A stretch of DNA of 33,005 nt from Mycetohabitans sp. B8 (GTDB lineage Bacteria > Pseudomonadota > Gammaproteobacteria > Burkholderiales > Burkholderiaceae): positions 1-33,005 of the forward strand of contig NZ_JAHLKR010000009.1 in the NCBI RefSeq assembly GCF_021991875.1. Direction: 5' to 3'. Positions within the stretch are counted from its first letter, which is position 1; the number at the start of each line of letters is the position of its first letter. Position numbers and translations under genes: made by a program. The notes below the pieces were generated by a model. It was given only the letters and a program-made list of their open reading frames with translations. It was not told the DNA's origin and did no database searches. This document shows, one piece after another, positions 7,175-16,985 of this stretch.

Positions 7175-9408
7175 TGGCGCAGCGCGAGACCCCGCATGGT
7201 GCGCGGATCGACCGCGCCGTGCAGCCGCCGCCGTGGGGCGGGCTGATGTTGGCGGCCGTGCTTGCCGCGCTGCCGTTGCTGCCGCTGGCGCATGGCGAGC
7301 CGAGCGGCGCGGCGCTGGCGCTCGCGTCTCAGGCGGCCGTGCTGATCGTGTTCGCGCTATCGTACGATTTGTTGCTCGGTCAAACCGGCCTGCTGTCGTT
7401 TGGCCATGCCATGTATTACGGCATCGGCGCGTTGGCGGCGGCGCGCGTGGCCAACGCGTGGGCATTGTCTGCGCCGTGGCTGCCAGTGGTCGGCGGCGTG
7501 GGCGCGGCGCTTGTTGCCGTCCCGGCCGGGTGGCTCTGTGCGCGCCGGGGCGGCGTGACCTTCGCGATGGTGACGCTGGGACTGGGCGAACTGGTTGCGA
7601 CTGCGGCGAGCACCGTGCCGGACTGGTTTGGCGGCGTGGGCGGCGTGATGATCGACCGCGCAGCCGTCCCGGGCTGGTTCGGTATCGATTTCGGCTCGAC
7701 GCGCGCGGCCTACGGCCTGGTGGTCGCGATCACACTGGCCTCGTGCATGCTGATCGCCTGGTTATTGCGCACACCGCTCGCGCACGTGGCCAACGCGGTG
7801 CGTGACAATCCGCGACGGGCGGCATTCGTCGGCGTGAATCCATCACGCGTGAGATGGGCGATGACGGTCATCGCCGCGTTCTTTGCCGGCGTCGCCGGTG
7901 CGCTGTCGGTGGTGACCTTTGAAATCGCTACCGCGGACAATGCGAGCATTGCAACATGCGCGACTGCGCTGATCGCCGTGGTGATCGGCGGCACCAGCAC
8001 GTTCGCCGGTCCTGTGCTAGGTGCTGTGGTCTATGTGTCGATCGCGAACGGCTTGGCGTCGCTCACCCGCGCGTGGCCGATGTACGTTGGCCTCTTTTTT
8101 CTGCTTGTCGTGGTGCTCGCGCCCGGAGGGCTGGTCGGTGCAGGGTTGCATCACCGGGTGTCGCCATCCCTGGTGGGCAGCCGGCGTGCGCGATGCGCGC
8201 TACCGTGGTTCAGCGAGCGACGCATCGCACGCGTGCTGGCCGTGCTCGGCATGCTGGCCGGCAGTATCGCTGTGATTCAATCGGTTTATGCATTGCGATT
8301 CGACGATACCGGCGCGGATATCAGCCGTTTGCGCTGGTATGCGGTCAATGGGTGGGGCATAGCGGTGGCCGGTGTGGTCTTGATGGCGGTGTCGTCGTTC
8401 GCGCTGCGTGCCACGGCGCCGCGTTCGTCGCGCCGGGTTGCCGAGGGCTTGCGTTCGACTCATGCTTCTGCGGCAGCCATGGCTTTGCCCCATGCCTCTT
8501 TGGCAACTATGGGGCCAGCCGTATCTGAAGCCACCGCGCCAGTCATCGTCGCAGGCGCTGCCGTCAGCGCCCAGGCACGAACAGCCGGTACGACGGAACA
8601 AGCGAAACCCGTTGATCCCGTGCCGGTGGTACGGCCGGGACACGCGCCGAGCAGCCCGGCGCTTGATGTGACGCTGGACGACGTCCATGTCAGCTATCGT
8701 GCGACACCCGTACTGCGTGGCGTGCGATTGCACGTGCGGGCCGGCGAAATTCACGCGTTAATCGGCCCCAATGGCGCAGGCAAGTCAACGGTATTCAATG
8801 TGCTCAGTGGCGTCACACCGTTTGATCGAGGCACCGTGCGGCTCGGTGACAGGCCGATTCGGCGGTGGGCCGCGCATCGGATCGCCCGCCTCGGCGTCGC
8901 GCGGGGCTTGCAGACCCCCAGCTTGTTCGCGCAATTGTCGGTACTGGACAATGTGTGCTGTGCGATGCTTTGCCCGCGTGGCGCGCCGCTTTATCGCTGG
9001 CTGCAGCCTGCTGTATGGCGCGGTCTGCGTAAGCGCGCACTCGACTGGCTACAGGTGGTGGGCATTGACGATGAGGCTAGCGCCCGTGCCGCGCAACTGA
9101 GCTATGCCCGACAACGCGCGCTTGAGTTGGCCATGGCCACGGCCAGTGGTGCGCGACTGCTGTTGCTGGACGAGCCGACCGCCGGCATGAGTCGGGCAGA
9201 GGCCATCGAGGCGCTTGCATTGATCCGCACGATGGCGGCGGGGCGCACGGTCCTGCTGATCGAGCACGACATGGACATCGTGTTCGAGCTTGCAGATCGG
9301 ATTTCGGTACTGGTCGAAGGCGTGGTCATTGCCACCGGTACGCCGGCGCAGATCCGCGCCAATCCGAGGGTGCGCAATGCTTACCTAGGCCCCGCGCGTG
9401 CGCCATGA
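7171..9408 (+). CDS. Fused LivM permease and LivG ATPase of the same ABC transporter
   Basis: This 745-residue fusion has a LivM-type permease at about residues 20-325 (ALSYDLLLGQTGLLSFGHAM, GVTFAMVTLGLGELV, VRDNPRRAAFVGVN, VVIGGTSTFAGPVLGA). A linker of about 150 residues contains two further hydrophobic helices (VLAVLGMLAGSIAVIQSVYAL and WGIAVAGVVLMAVSSFAL) and an Ala/Ser/Thr-rich low-complexity part. A LivG-type ATPase follows, with Walker A GPNGAGKST at residues 532-540, an LSYARQR signature and a Walker B DEPTAGM starting at residue 667, then the switch histidine in LIEHDMD. All ATPase motifs look intact. It overlaps livH by four bases and its stop overlaps the LivF start, so the three genes form one operon. 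Confidence 0.9.
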   Translation: MMAQRETPHGARIDRAVQPPPWGGLMLAAVLAALPLLPLAHGEPSGAALALASQAAVLIVFALSYDLLLGQTGLLSFGHAMYYGIGALAAARVANAWALSAPWLPVVGGVGAALVAVPAGWLCARRGGVTFAMVTLGLGELVATAASTVPDWFGGVGGVMIDRAAVPGWFGIDFGSTRAAYGLVVAITLASCMLIAWLLRTPLAHVANAVRDNPRRAAFVGVNPSRVRWAMTVIAAFFAGVAGALSVVTFEIATADNASIATCATALIAVVIGGTSTFAGPVLGAVVYVSIANGLASLTRAWPMYVGLFFLLVVVLAPGGLVGAGLHHRVSPSLVGSRRARCALPWFSERRIARVLAVLGMLAGSIAVIQSVYALRFDDTGADISRLRWYAVNGWGIAVAGVVLMAVSSFALRATAPRSSRRVAEGLRSTHASAAAMALPHASLATMGPAVSEATAPVIVAGAAVSAQARTAGTTEQAKPVDPVPVVRPGHAPSSPALDVTLDDVHVSYRATPVLRGVRLHVRAGEIHALIGPNGAGKSTVFNVLSGVTPFDRGTVRLGDRPIRRWAAHRIARLGVARGLQTPSLFAQLSVLDNVCCAMLCPRGAPLYRWLQPAVWRGLRKRALDWLQVVGIDDEASARAAQLSYARQRALELAMATASGARLLLLDEPTAGMSRAEAIEALALIRTMAAGRTVLLIEHDMDIVFELADRISVLVEGVVIATGTPAQIRANPRVRNAYLGPARAP

Positions 9409-10115
9409 GGCTTGACGTGCGCCACCTGGAGGCCGGATACCAGGGCGTGCGGGTCATCCAGCACGTATCGATGCACGTGGACGGCGGAGAGATCGTCGCC
9501 TTGTTCGGCCGCAATGGCGTGGGCCGTTCGACGCTGGCCAAGGCCATCGTCGGCTTGGTTGAGCGGCGCGGCTCGGTCGAACTCGATGGCATGCAGCTCG
9601 GCACGCTGCGCACCGTGGACATCGCTCGCGCTGGCGTCGGCTATGTCGCCGAGACCCGCGATGTGTTCCCGACATTGAGCGTCGCGCAGAACTTGCTGCT
9701 CGGCCTACCGCGACACGCACGGGGTCCGGCGGTGTTTGAGCCGCTGTACGAGTTGTTTCCTCGCTTGCGTGTCCGTGCCGACGTAAAGGCGGGCGTGCTC
9801 TCCGGTGGGGAACAGCAGATGTTGGCCATTGCCCGGGCGTGGGCCGCGCAGCCCCGTGTGTTGATCATCGACGAGCCGACCGAGGGCCTCGCGCCGCGTG
9901 TTGTCGATGAGCTCGGCGTTGCACTGGCGACACTGGCCGCGCGCGGCACTGCGATTGTGCTGATCGAGCAGCGTGCCGCAATGGCGTTGGAGCTAGCGCG
10001 CCGCGTCTACGTGATGGGACGCGGCCCGTCGGGCTTGGGTGAGATCGTCTTCACCGGTGAGCGCAGCGCGTTCGAGGCGACGCCGGCGATTGCCCGGCAA
10101 TGGCTGTCGGTGTAG
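9405..10115 (+). CDS. Second ATPase of the ABC transporter (LivF family), Walker A lysine replaced
   Basis: This 236-residue ATP-binding subunit of the LivF type starts with an ATG overlapping the previous stop (ATGA). Motifs are a Walker A segment GRNGVGRST (residues 35-43), Q-loop region VAETRDVFPTLSV, signature LSGGEQQMLAIARAW, Walker B VLIIDEPTEGLAP and the switch region VLIEQR. The invariant Walker A lysine is an arginine here (codon CGT, residue 41). In the switch region a glutamine stands where many ABC ATPases have histidine, which is usual for LivF. It pairs with the LivG domain of the fused protein, whose Walker A is normal. The arginine may reduce ATP hydrolysis at one site, or be a tolerated lineage variant. 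Confidence 0.9.
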   Translation: MRLDVRHLEAGYQGVRVIQHVSMHVDGGEIVALFGRNGVGRSTLAKAIVGLVERRGSVELDGMQLGTLRTVDIARAGVGYVAETRDVFPTLSVAQNLLLGLPRHARGPAVFEPLYELFPRLRVRADVKAGVLSGGEQQMLAIARAWAAQPRVLIIDEPTEGLAPRVVDELGVALATLAARGTAIVLIEQRAAMALELARRVYVMGRGPSGLGEIVFTGERSAFEATPAIARQWLSV

Positions 10116-10134
10116 CGCTGCGCGAGCCGCAGCG
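10116..10134 (+). terminator. Hairpin directly after the LivF stop
   Basis: CGCTGCG (10116-10122) pairs with CGCAGCG (10128-10134) around CGAGC. It begins immediately after the stop codon and may end or stabilise the transporter mRNA. No T tract follows, so a rho-independent role is uncertain. Confidence 0.4.
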
Positions 10135-10205
10135 GCGGCATGGCGTCATCGAGCTATAGCCGGGTCAGCACGCCGGCGATGCAGACTGCCAGCGTCGTTT
10201 CCCGC

Positions 10206-10211
10206 TACAAT
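10206..10211 (+). promoter_or_regulatory. Candidate -10 box of tusA
   Basis: TACAAT lies about 50 bases upstream of the tusA ATG in the intergenic gap after the transporter operon. No clear -35 box was found. Confidence 0.35.
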
Positions 10212-10261
10212 TCGTAGGCGGTGCGGACCCGCATCACGTTTGAGTCAACGGTAGGAATTCG

Positions 10262-10492
10262 ATGGAAGTCCACAAGGAAGTCGACGCGCGGGGGCTGAAT
10301 TGCCCATTGCCGATCTTGCGCGCGAAGAAAGCGCTGGCCGACATGCAGAGCGGCCAAATCCTGAAAGTGCTGGCGACGGATGCCGGCTCGCAGCGGGATT
10401 TCGCTGCGTTTGCGAAGCAGACCGGCAACGAGCTAGTCGAAACCAGCACGGACGCCGACAAGACGTTCGTATTCTTGATGCGTCGGCGTTGA
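10262..10492 (+). CDS. tusA: TusA-family sulfur carrier protein
   Basis: This 76-residue cytoplasmic protein has the family signature DARGLNCPLPILRAKKAL at residues 8-25. Cys14, in the C-P-x-P motif, carries the persulfide sulfur. TusA proteins relay sulfur from cysteine desulfurase to thiouridine synthesis of tRNA and other sulfur-transfer reactions. The length is normal. A Shine-Dalgarno-like AGGA lies a few bases before the ATG. It stands alone, converging on galU. A paralogue without tRNA function (SirA/YeeD-like) cannot be ruled out from the sequence alone. Confidence 0.88.
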   Translation: MEVHKEVDARGLNCPLPILRAKKALADMQSGQILKVLATDAGSQRDFAAFAKQTGNELVETSTDADKTFVFLMRRR

Positions 10493-10515
10493 GCGCCTGA
10501 TCCATCGGCGTTGAG

Positions 10516-10548
10516 CGACACGGCGCCGCGAGCGGCGGTGCCGTGTCG
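10516..10548. terminator. Hairpin between convergent tusA and galU
   Basis: CGACACGGC (10516-10524) pairs with GCCGTGTCG (10540-10548), with an inner GCCGC/GCGGC helix at 10525-10529 and 10532-10536. It sits between the converging stops, where a two-way terminator is expected. Neither flank has a T run. Confidence 0.5.
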
Positions 10549-10553
10549 TAGCG

Positions 10554-11435
10554 TTAGCCTTCGAGCACCGGCGAACGGGTACGCAGGTATTCGGCGAACT
10601 CGTCGCGAACCTCCGGGTGTTGCAGCGCGAACTCGACGGTTGCCTTCAGGTAGCCGAGCTTGCTGCCGCAGTCAAAGCGCGTGCCGTGGTACTTGTATGC
10701 GAGCACCTGCTCGTCGCCGAGCAGCGACTGGATCGCGTCGGTCAATTGCAATTCACCGCCCGCGCCTGGCTTCAGTGCACGCAAGTGACTGAAGATGCGC
10801 GGCTTGAGCACATAGCGGCCGACCACGCCAAAATTGGATGGCGCGACCTCCGGGGCCGGCTTCTCGACGATGCCCGACATCTTGACGATATTGTCTTCCC
10901 ATTCCTTGCCGTCTACGATGCCGTACGACTTCGTTTCTTCGTGCGGCACTTGCTCGATGCCAATCACCGAACTGTGGTAGTGATCGAACACCTCGATCAT
11001 CTGCTGCATCACGGGCGGGCGACCGTACAGCAGATCGTCGGCGAGGATGACCGCGAACGGGTTGTCGCCGACGAGCTTTTCCGCGCACAGCACTGCATGC
11101 CCAAGTCCGAGCGCCTCGGGCTGGCGAACGTAGAAGCAGTCAACATGGCTGGGCTTGATCCCGCGCACCAACTCGAGCAACTTGTCCTTGCCGCGAGCCT
11201 CAAGCTCTGATTCGATCTCATATGATTTGTCGAAGTGATCTTCGATCGCGCGCTTGCTGCGGCCCGTCACGAAAATCATTTCGGTGATCCCTGCGGCAAT
11301 CGCCTCCTCAACCGCATACTGAATCAGCGGCTTGTCGACCACTGGAAGCATTTCTTTCGGGCTCGCCTTGGTGGCCGGAAGGAACCGCGTGCCAAGACCT
11401 GCCACGGGAAACACTGCCTTAGTAACTTTGAGCAT
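10554..11435 (-). CDS. galU: UTP--glucose-1-phosphate uridylyltransferase
   Basis: This 293-residue enzyme makes UDP-glucose from UTP and glucose-1-phosphate, feeding LPS core, exopolysaccharide and galactose metabolism. The N-terminal nucleotide-binding motif is [20 protein letters not shown] followed by [20 protein letters not shown]. Other GalU blocks are [34 protein letters not shown] and [10 protein letters not shown]. The length is typical. I chose ATG 11435 ([10 protein letters not shown]); a TTG two codons upstream is in frame. The gene lies downstream of valS on the same strand with a gap of about 98 bases that contains an AT-rich palindrome CAAAAATTTTTG (11495-11506), so it may have its own promoter. 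Confidence 0.97.
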   Translation of the reverse strand: MLKVTKAVFPVAGLGTRFLPATKASPKEMLPVVDKPLIQYAVEEAIAAGITEMIFVTGRSKRAIEDHFDKSYEIESELEARGKDKLLELVRGIKPSHVDCFYVRQPEALGLGHAVLCAEKLVGDNPFAVILADDLLYGRPPVMQQMIEVFDHYHSSVIGIEQVPHEETKSYGIVDGKEWEDNIVKMSGIVEKPAPEVAPSNFGVVGRYVLKPRIFSHLRALKPGAGGELQLTDAIQSLLGDEQVLAYKYHGTRFDCGSKLGYLKATVEFALQHPEVRDEFAEYLRTRSPVLEG

Positions 11436-11533
11436 CTTCAATGACCCTGTTCGTTTCCGGTTGTACTACGTTAGCCTGATATTGGACAGCGCGACAAAAA
11501 TTTTTGCCCTGCTATAGCTCATAACCCTGCGCT

Positions 11534-14395
11534 TTATGCTGGAAGCCGCCCGAGTTGGGCGGTCAATTTTGCCAACATCAACTCAAAATCTGCCAACCTT
11601 TTGCGCTCCTGGTCGACGACGGCGGCTGGCGCGCGGGCCACAAAACGCTCGTTTTGCAGCTTCGCATGGCATTTGGCCAGTTCGCCGCCGATGCGGCTGA
11701 TTTCGCGGGTCAGCCGTTCACGTTCGGCGGCAACGTCAATCTCGACCTTCAGTACCAGCTTGTTCGAGCCGACAAGGGCAACAGGCGCGCCATGCGCCTG
11801 TTGATCGAGTGCGGCTTCGTCTGCGAGCACCTGGACTTCCGACAACCGCGCAAGTGCTTGGGCATAGGGTGCGAATTCGCGCAGGCGCGTGGCATCGCCG
11901 GCCGCCAACAGCGGCACGCGGGTGGCGGGCGACAGGTTCATCTCGCCGCGCAAATTACGACATGCATCGACTACTGCCTTCAGTTCGGCAACCCACTGTT
12001 CCGCCCGCTCGTCGATCTTTGACGGCGTGCTGCGCGGATAGGGCTGCATCATCACGGAGGCGTCGCCGGCTGCGGTTCCAGCCGGATACCGACCTGCCAG
12101 CGGCGCGACTTTCTGCCACAACGCCTCGGTAATGAACGGCATCAGCGGGTGCGCGAGCCGCAGGATTGTCTCGAGCACCCTAAGCAGCGTACGCCGCGTG
12201 CTGCGCTGCTGCGCCGGCGTGCCGGTTTGCAACTGAACCTTGGCCAATTCGACGTACCAGTCGCAATACTCATCCCAGACGAACTTGTAGATCGCGCTTG
12301 CAATGTTGTCGAAGCGGTAATCGGCAAAGCCCTTCTCGACGTCGGCCTCGACCCGTTGCAACAGCGACACGACCCACCGGTCGGCAGGCGAGAAGTCGAG
12401 TGTGCCGTGCGGCCCGCAATCGTCATGGCACGGCGCGATACCGCAATCATGCCCTTCGCAGTTCATCAGCACGAAGCGCGTGGCGTTCCACAACTTGTTG
12501 CAGAAGTTGCGATAGCCTTCGCAGCGCGCCAGATCAAAGTTCACGTTGCGCCCGAGCGTGGCCATCGACGCCATCGTGAAGCGCAGCGCGTCGGTGCCGT
12601 AGGCGGGAATTCCGTTCGGAAACGCCTTGCGCGTCTTTTGCTCGATCGATGTCGCCTGCTTCGGATTCATCAATCCGGTCACGCGCTTGGCGACGAGCGT
12701 CTCCAGGTCGATGCCATCGACGATGTCGATCGGATCGAGTGTGTTGCCGCGGCTCTTGGACATCTTTTGGCCTTCGGCGTCGCGCACCAGGCCGTGCACA
12801 TACACGGTGTGAAATGGCACCTTGCCAGTGAAATGGGTGGTCATCATCACCATTCGGGCAACCCAGAAAAAGATGATGTCGAAGCCCGTCACCAGCACCG
12901 ACGACGGCAGGAAGTGCTCGAGTTCCGGCGTCGATTGTGGCCATCCAAGCGAGGAGAACGGCACGAGCGCGGACGAGAACCACGTGTCGAGCACGTCCTC
13001 GTCGCGCTTGAGCGCGCCGTTATAGCCCTGTGCGCGAGCCTGTGCCAGGGCGTCGGCCTCGCTATGCGCGACGAACACCTGGCCATCGTCCGCATACCAG
13101 GCGGGAATCTGGTGGCCCCACCAGAGTTGGCGCGAGATGCACCAGTCCTGGATATTCTCCAGCCACTGGTAGTACGTGGTGGTCCAGTTCTCCGGCACGA
13201 ACTTGATCTGGCCGTGGCGCACCACGTCCAGCGACGTTTGCGCGATCGACTTGCCCGGATGCAGCGTGCCTTCGGGCGCCGGCCGGCTCATCGCGACGAA
13301 CCACTGATCGGTAAGCATGGGCTCGATGATCGATTGCGTGCGATCACCACGCGGCACGACCAACCGGTGCGGCTTGACCGACTCGAGCAGGCCGAGCGCG
13401 TCCAGGTCCGCGACGATGCGCTCGCGCGCGTCGAAACGGTCCAGCCCGCGGTAGGCGGCCGGTGCGTTGTCGTTGATCTTCGCATCGAGCGTGAGCACGA
13501 CGATCTGCGGCAGTCCATGGCGTTGCCCGACCTGGTAGTCGTTGAAATCGTGCGCTGGCGTGACCTTGACCACGCCGGTGCCGAACTCGCGTTCCACGTA
13601 GTCGTCCGCGATCACCGGGATCTCCCGTCCGACCAGCGGCAGCGTGACGGTCTTGCCGACCAGCGCCGCGTAACGCTCGTCCTGCGGATGGACCATGACC
13701 GCGACGTCGCCGAGCATCGTTTCGGGCCGTGTGGTCGCCACGCTCAGGTGGCCTGAGCCGTCAGTGAGCGGATAGCGGATGTGCCACAGCTTGCCGTCCT
13801 CTTCCTCGCTGACCACCTCCAGGTCCGATACCGCGGTCCTCAGCTTCGGATCCCAGTTCACGAGCCGTTTGCCGCGGTAGATCAGCCCTTGCTGGTAGAG
13901 GCGCACGAACACGTCGGTGACGACGCGGGACAGGCGCTCATCCATCGTGAAATACTCGCGCGACCAGTCGATCGACGCGCCGAGCCGCCGGATCTGCCGC
14001 GTGATCGTGGAGCCCGATTCCTGTTTCCATTGCCAGACGCGCTCGACGAAACGTGCCCGCCCCAGTTCGTGCCGTGATTGCTGTTGCGCGTCAAGTTGGC
14101 GTTCCACGACGATTTGCGTGGCGATCCCCGCATGGTCCGTGCCGGGCACCCATAATGTGTTCTCGCCGCGCATCCGATGGTAGCGCGCCAATCCATCCAT
14201 GATGGTCTGGTTGAACGCGTGGCCCATGTGCAGCGTGCCGGTCACGTTCGGCGGGGGCAGCTGAATGGCGAAGTCGGGCCGCTGCGGGTCCAGGGTTGCC
14301 TTCGCGTAGCCACGCTTTTCCCATTCTGGGCCCCAATACGCCTCGATCGTCGAAGGCTCAAAACTTTTTGCAAGCGTGGTATCGCTGTTGCTCAT
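11534..14395 (-). CDS. valS: Valine--tRNA ligase
   Basis: This 953-residue class I synthetase charges tRNA-Val. The HIGH motif appears as HMGH (residues 56-59, in [14 protein letters not shown]) and the KMSKS loop is present at residues 544-548 (QKMSKSRGN). Between them lies the CP1 editing domain ([17 protein letters not shown]). The C-terminus ends in the ValS coiled-coil arm ([22 protein letters not shown]). The length is right for the family. The start [21 protein letters not shown] matches family N-termini. A clear TATAAT lies upstream on the minus strand at 14452-14457. Confidence 0.98.
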   Translation of the reverse strand: MSNSDTTLAKSFEPSTIEAYWGPEWEKRGYAKATLDPQRPDFAIQLPPPNVTGTLHMGHAFNQTIMDGLARYHRMRGENTLWVPGTDHAGIATQIVVERQLDAQQQSRHELGRARFVERVWQWKQESGSTITRQIRRLGASIDWSREYFTMDERLSRVVTDVFVRLYQQGLIYRGKRLVNWDPKLRTAVSDLEVVSEEEDGKLWHIRYPLTDGSGHLSVATTRPETMLGDVAVMVHPQDERYAALVGKTVTLPLVGREIPVIADDYVEREFGTGVVKVTPAHDFNDYQVGQRHGLPQIVVLTLDAKINDNAPAAYRGLDRFDARERIVADLDALGLLESVKPHRLVVPRGDRTQSIIEPMLTDQWFVAMSRPAPEGTLHPGKSIAQTSLDVVRHGQIKFVPENWTTTYYQWLENIQDWCISRQLWWGHQIPAWYADDGQVFVAHSEADALAQARAQGYNGALKRDEDVLDTWFSSALVPFSSLGWPQSTPELEHFLPSSVLVTGFDIIFFWVARMVMMTTHFTGKVPFHTVYVHGLVRDAEGQKMSKSRGNTLDPIDIVDGIDLETLVAKRVTGLMNPKQATSIEQKTRKAFPNGIPAYGTDALRFTMASMATLGRNVNFDLARCEGYRNFCNKLWNATRFVLMNCEGHDCGIAPCHDDCGPHGTLDFSPADRWVVSLLQRVEADVEKGFADYRFDNIASAIYKFVWDEYCDWYVELAKVQLQTGTPAQQRSTRRTLLRVLETILRLAHPLMPFITEALWQKVAPLAGRYPAGTAAGDASVMMQPYPRSTPSKIDERAEQWVAELKAVVDACRNLRGEMNLSPATRVPLLAAGDATRLREFAPYAQALARLSEVQVLADEAALDQQAHGAPVALVGSNKLVLKVEIDVAAERERLTREISRIGGELAKCHAKLQNERFVARAPAAVVDQERKRLADFELMLAKLTAQLGRLPA

Positions 14396-14451
14396 TGTCG
14401 AAATCTGCCGGAAAGACGGTGAAAATGCGGTCGAATAAATCGTCGTGGTAA

Positions 14452-14457
14452 ATTATA
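14452..14457 (-). promoter_or_regulatory. Candidate -10 box of valS
   Basis: The minus strand reads TATAAT here, about 57 bases upstream of the valS ATG, in a locally AT-richer stretch. The -35 element is not obvious. Confidence 0.45.
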
Positions 14458-14567
14458 AGGGAGCTGGCGATGCGCGGGCGCCGGTTGCGCTGCCGCGCGA
14501 CGGGGTACCTGCCGCTGTGGGGCGGCATGCCACGCGCATTCTCCGCGTGCTGGGCCGACCACGGCCG

Positions 14568-14573
14568 TATAAT
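14568..14573 (+). promoter_or_regulatory. Candidate -10 box of uvrD
   Basis: TATAAT, preceded by CCG, lies 28 bases before the uvrD ATG, giving a short leader. No good -35 hexamer is seen. Confidence 0.45.
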
Positions 14574-14601
14574 GGCAAGCTTGTTGTGACCAAGGCCGCT
14601 C

Positions 14602-16977
14602 ATGTCTGATTTGCTTGCCCACCTGAATCCCGAACAATATGCAGCGGTGACGCTGCCAAATGAACCGGCCCTGATTCTTGCCGGCGCGGGTAGCGGCAAG
14701 ACGCGCGTGCTGATTACCCGCATTGCATGGTTGATCTCGCGCGGTGAGGCGAGCCCCGCCGGCATCCTGGCCGTCACGTTCACGAACAAAGCAGCGCGCG
14801 AGATGCTGACCCGCCTGGACGCGATGCTGCCGATCAATACGCGCGGCATGTGGATCGGCACGTTCCACGGATTGTGCAACCGCATGCTGCGCGCCCATTA
14901 CCGCGATGCTGGATTGCCGCAGGCCTTCCAGATCCTGGACACGTCAGACCAGTTGTCGGCGATCAAGCGGCTGATGAAGGGCCTGAACGTTGACGACGAA
15001 AAATATCCGGCAAAGAGCCTGCAGTACTTCATCAACAACGCGAAGGAGCAAGGCTTGAGGCCCGAGCGGGTTGATGCGAGCGACAACTTCAATCGCAAGT
15101 GCGTCGAATTGTATGCTGCTTACGAGCAACAATGCCAGCGCGAGGGCGTTGTCGACTTCGCGGAATTGTTGCTGCGCTGCCATGAGCTACTGCAACGCAA
15201 CTCGGCGCTGAGGGCGCATTACCAGGCCCGTTTCCGGCATATGCTAGTCGACGAATTCCAGGATACCAACAAGCTGCAGTATGCGTGGTTAAAGCTGCTG
15301 GCCGGCGGACACAATGCGATATTTGCGGTCGGCGACGACGACCAGTCGATTTACGCGTTCCGCGGCGCCAACGTGGGCAACATGCTCGATTTCGAGCGCG
15401 AGTTTAACGTCCGGCACCTGATCAAGCTCGAGCAGAACTATCGTTCGCACGGCAATATTCTCGATGCTGCTAATGCGCTGATTGCGCACAATTCGAAACG
15501 GCTCGGCAAGAACCTGCGTACCGATGCCGGCCACGGCGAGCCGGTGCGGGTCTATGAGGCGGCGACCGATTCGCAGGAGGCCGGCTGGATCGTCGAGGAA
15601 ATCCGCGCGCTGATCAACACGGGTCTGTCGCGCGACGAGATCGCGGTGCTTTATCGCAGCAACGCGCAATCGCGTGTGGTCGAGCACGCGCTGGTCAACG
15701 CCGGGATTGCGTACCGGGTCTACGGCGGACTGCGTTTTTTCGAGCGCCAGGAAGTCAAGCATGCGCTTGCGTACCTGCGGCTGATCGACAATCCGAGTGA
15801 TGACACCGCGTTCGCTCGGGTGGTCAATTTTCCAGCCCGTGGCATTGGCGCACGCTCGCTCGAGCAACTGGCCGATGCCGCACGGCTATACAACTGCTCG
15901 ATGGCACAGGCGATTCCCTACGTGACCGGCAAGGCTGGCCAGGCGCTTGGCGGGTTTCTCGCGTTGATTGAGCGGATGCGTGGCGAGACCCGTGCGATGA
16001 GCTTGCCAGCGACGGTCGAGGCGGTGATTCGGCTCAGCGGGTTGGAGCAATTCTATGCCAACGAGCGTGAAGGTCAGGAGCGTATCGAGAACTTGCAGGA
16101 ACTGATCAACGCGGCCAGCGCGTTCGTGTCCGAGGAAGGTTATGGCCTGGATACGCCGGCGCGCTCGATCCCGCTCGCGTTGGGTGCGAGCCGCGCGGCC
16201 GCGTTGCGGGGGGCGGACGAGGATGGGGAGCAGGCCGTGCTGGATGCGCTGCGCATCGACGCACCGGCGCAGAATCCCGACTCGATGACGCCGCTTGCCG
16301 GCTTCCTGTCGCATGCATCGCTCGAGGCGGGCGACAATCAGGCGCAGGCCGGTGAGCACGCGGTGCAATTGATGACGGTGCATGCCGCTAAGGGGCTCGA
16401 GTTTGCCGCCGTGTTCATCACCGGACTCGAAGAAGGCTTGTTCCCGCATGAGAACAGCGTGGCGGAACAGGATGGGCTCGAAGAAGAGCGGCGCCTGATG
16501 TACGTTGCGATCACGCGCGCCAAGGAGCGGCTCTATCTGTCGTTCGCCCAAAGCCGGATGCTGCACGGCCAGACGCGCTACAACGTGCGCTCGCGTTTCT
16601 TCGACGAATTGCCTGCCGACGTGTTGAAGTGGCTTACGCCCAAGCTGGAGCCCGGCTTACGCTGGGGTCAGCGCGCCGGTTTCGGCGACAACGCTGGATG
16701 GGGCCGCGATTGGTTCGGCCGCGGCGGCCGGCGTGACGACGCGCCGCATGGCAATGCGCGCTTTGGCGATGGCGCGCCGGCGCCGGCGTTCGCGGACCAG
16801 CAGCGCGCCGCGCAAAGTGGCTTCCGGATCGGCCAGTGCGTGTTTCACGCGAAATTCGGTGAGGGCACGATCACCGCGCTGGAGGGGGGCGGCACGGACG
16901 CGAAGGCGCAGGTCGCCTTCAAGCGGCACGGTACCAAATGGCTTGCACTCGCGGTCGCGAAACTGCAGTCGGTATGA
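14602..16977 (+). CDS. uvrD: UvrD/Rep-family DNA helicase (helicase II)
   Basis: This 791-residue superfamily 1A 3'-5' helicase acts in nucleotide excision repair, mismatch repair and transcription-coupled repair. Motifs in order are: Q motif LNPEQYAAV; Walker A AGAGSGKT (residues 27-34); Ia VTFTNKAAREM; II VDEFQDTN; III VGDDDQSIYAFRGA; IV LEQNYRS; V LMTVHAAKGLEF; VI VAITRAKERLYL. The C-terminal Tudor-like domain that contacts RNA polymerase is present (RIGQCVFHAKFGEGTI). The linker before it is Gly/Arg/Ala-rich. UvrD rather than Rep is favoured by the length and the C-terminal domain. The next gene is convergent, and a minisatellite fills the space between. Confidence 0.95.
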   Translation: MSDLLAHLNPEQYAAVTLPNEPALILAGAGSGKTRVLITRIAWLISRGEASPAGILAVTFTNKAAREMLTRLDAMLPINTRGMWIGTFHGLCNRMLRAHYRDAGLPQAFQILDTSDQLSAIKRLMKGLNVDDEKYPAKSLQYFINNAKEQGLRPERVDASDNFNRKCVELYAAYEQQCQREGVVDFAELLLRCHELLQRNSALRAHYQARFRHMLVDEFQDTNKLQYAWLKLLAGGHNAIFAVGDDDQSIYAFRGANVGNMLDFEREFNVRHLIKLEQNYRSHGNILDAANALIAHNSKRLGKNLRTDAGHGEPVRVYEAATDSQEAGWIVEEIRALINTGLSRDEIAVLYRSNAQSRVVEHALVNAGIAYRVYGGLRFFERQEVKHALAYLRLIDNPSDDTAFARVVNFPARGIGARSLEQLADAARLYNCSMAQAIPYVTGKAGQALGGFLALIERMRGETRAMSLPATVEAVIRLSGLEQFYANEREGQERIENLQELINAASAFVSEEGYGLDTPARSIPLALGASRAAALRGADEDGEQAVLDALRIDAPAQNPDSMTPLAGFLSHASLEAGDNQAQAGEHAVQLMTVHAAKGLEFAAVFITGLEEGLFPHENSVAEQDGLEEERRLMYVAITRAKERLYLSFAQSRMLHGQTRYNVRSRFFDELPADVLKWLTPKLEPGLRWGQRAGFGDNAGWGRDWFGRGGRRDDAPHGNARFGDGAPAPAFADQQRAAQSGFRIGQCVFHAKFGEGTITALEGGGTDAKAQVAFKRHGTKWLALAVAKLQSV

Positions 16978-16985
16978 TGAACGGA

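Noticed and set aside
10483-10517. Direct repeat TCGGCGTTGAGCG at 10483-10495 and 10505-10517 around the tusA stop
   Set aside because: A single short duplication in GC-rich DNA; probably a minor local duplication without function.
12149-13756. 535-codon open frame antisense to valS
   Set aside because: It is opposite an unambiguous valS, is Arg/His/Val-rich as expected of a shadow frame, and shows no domain.
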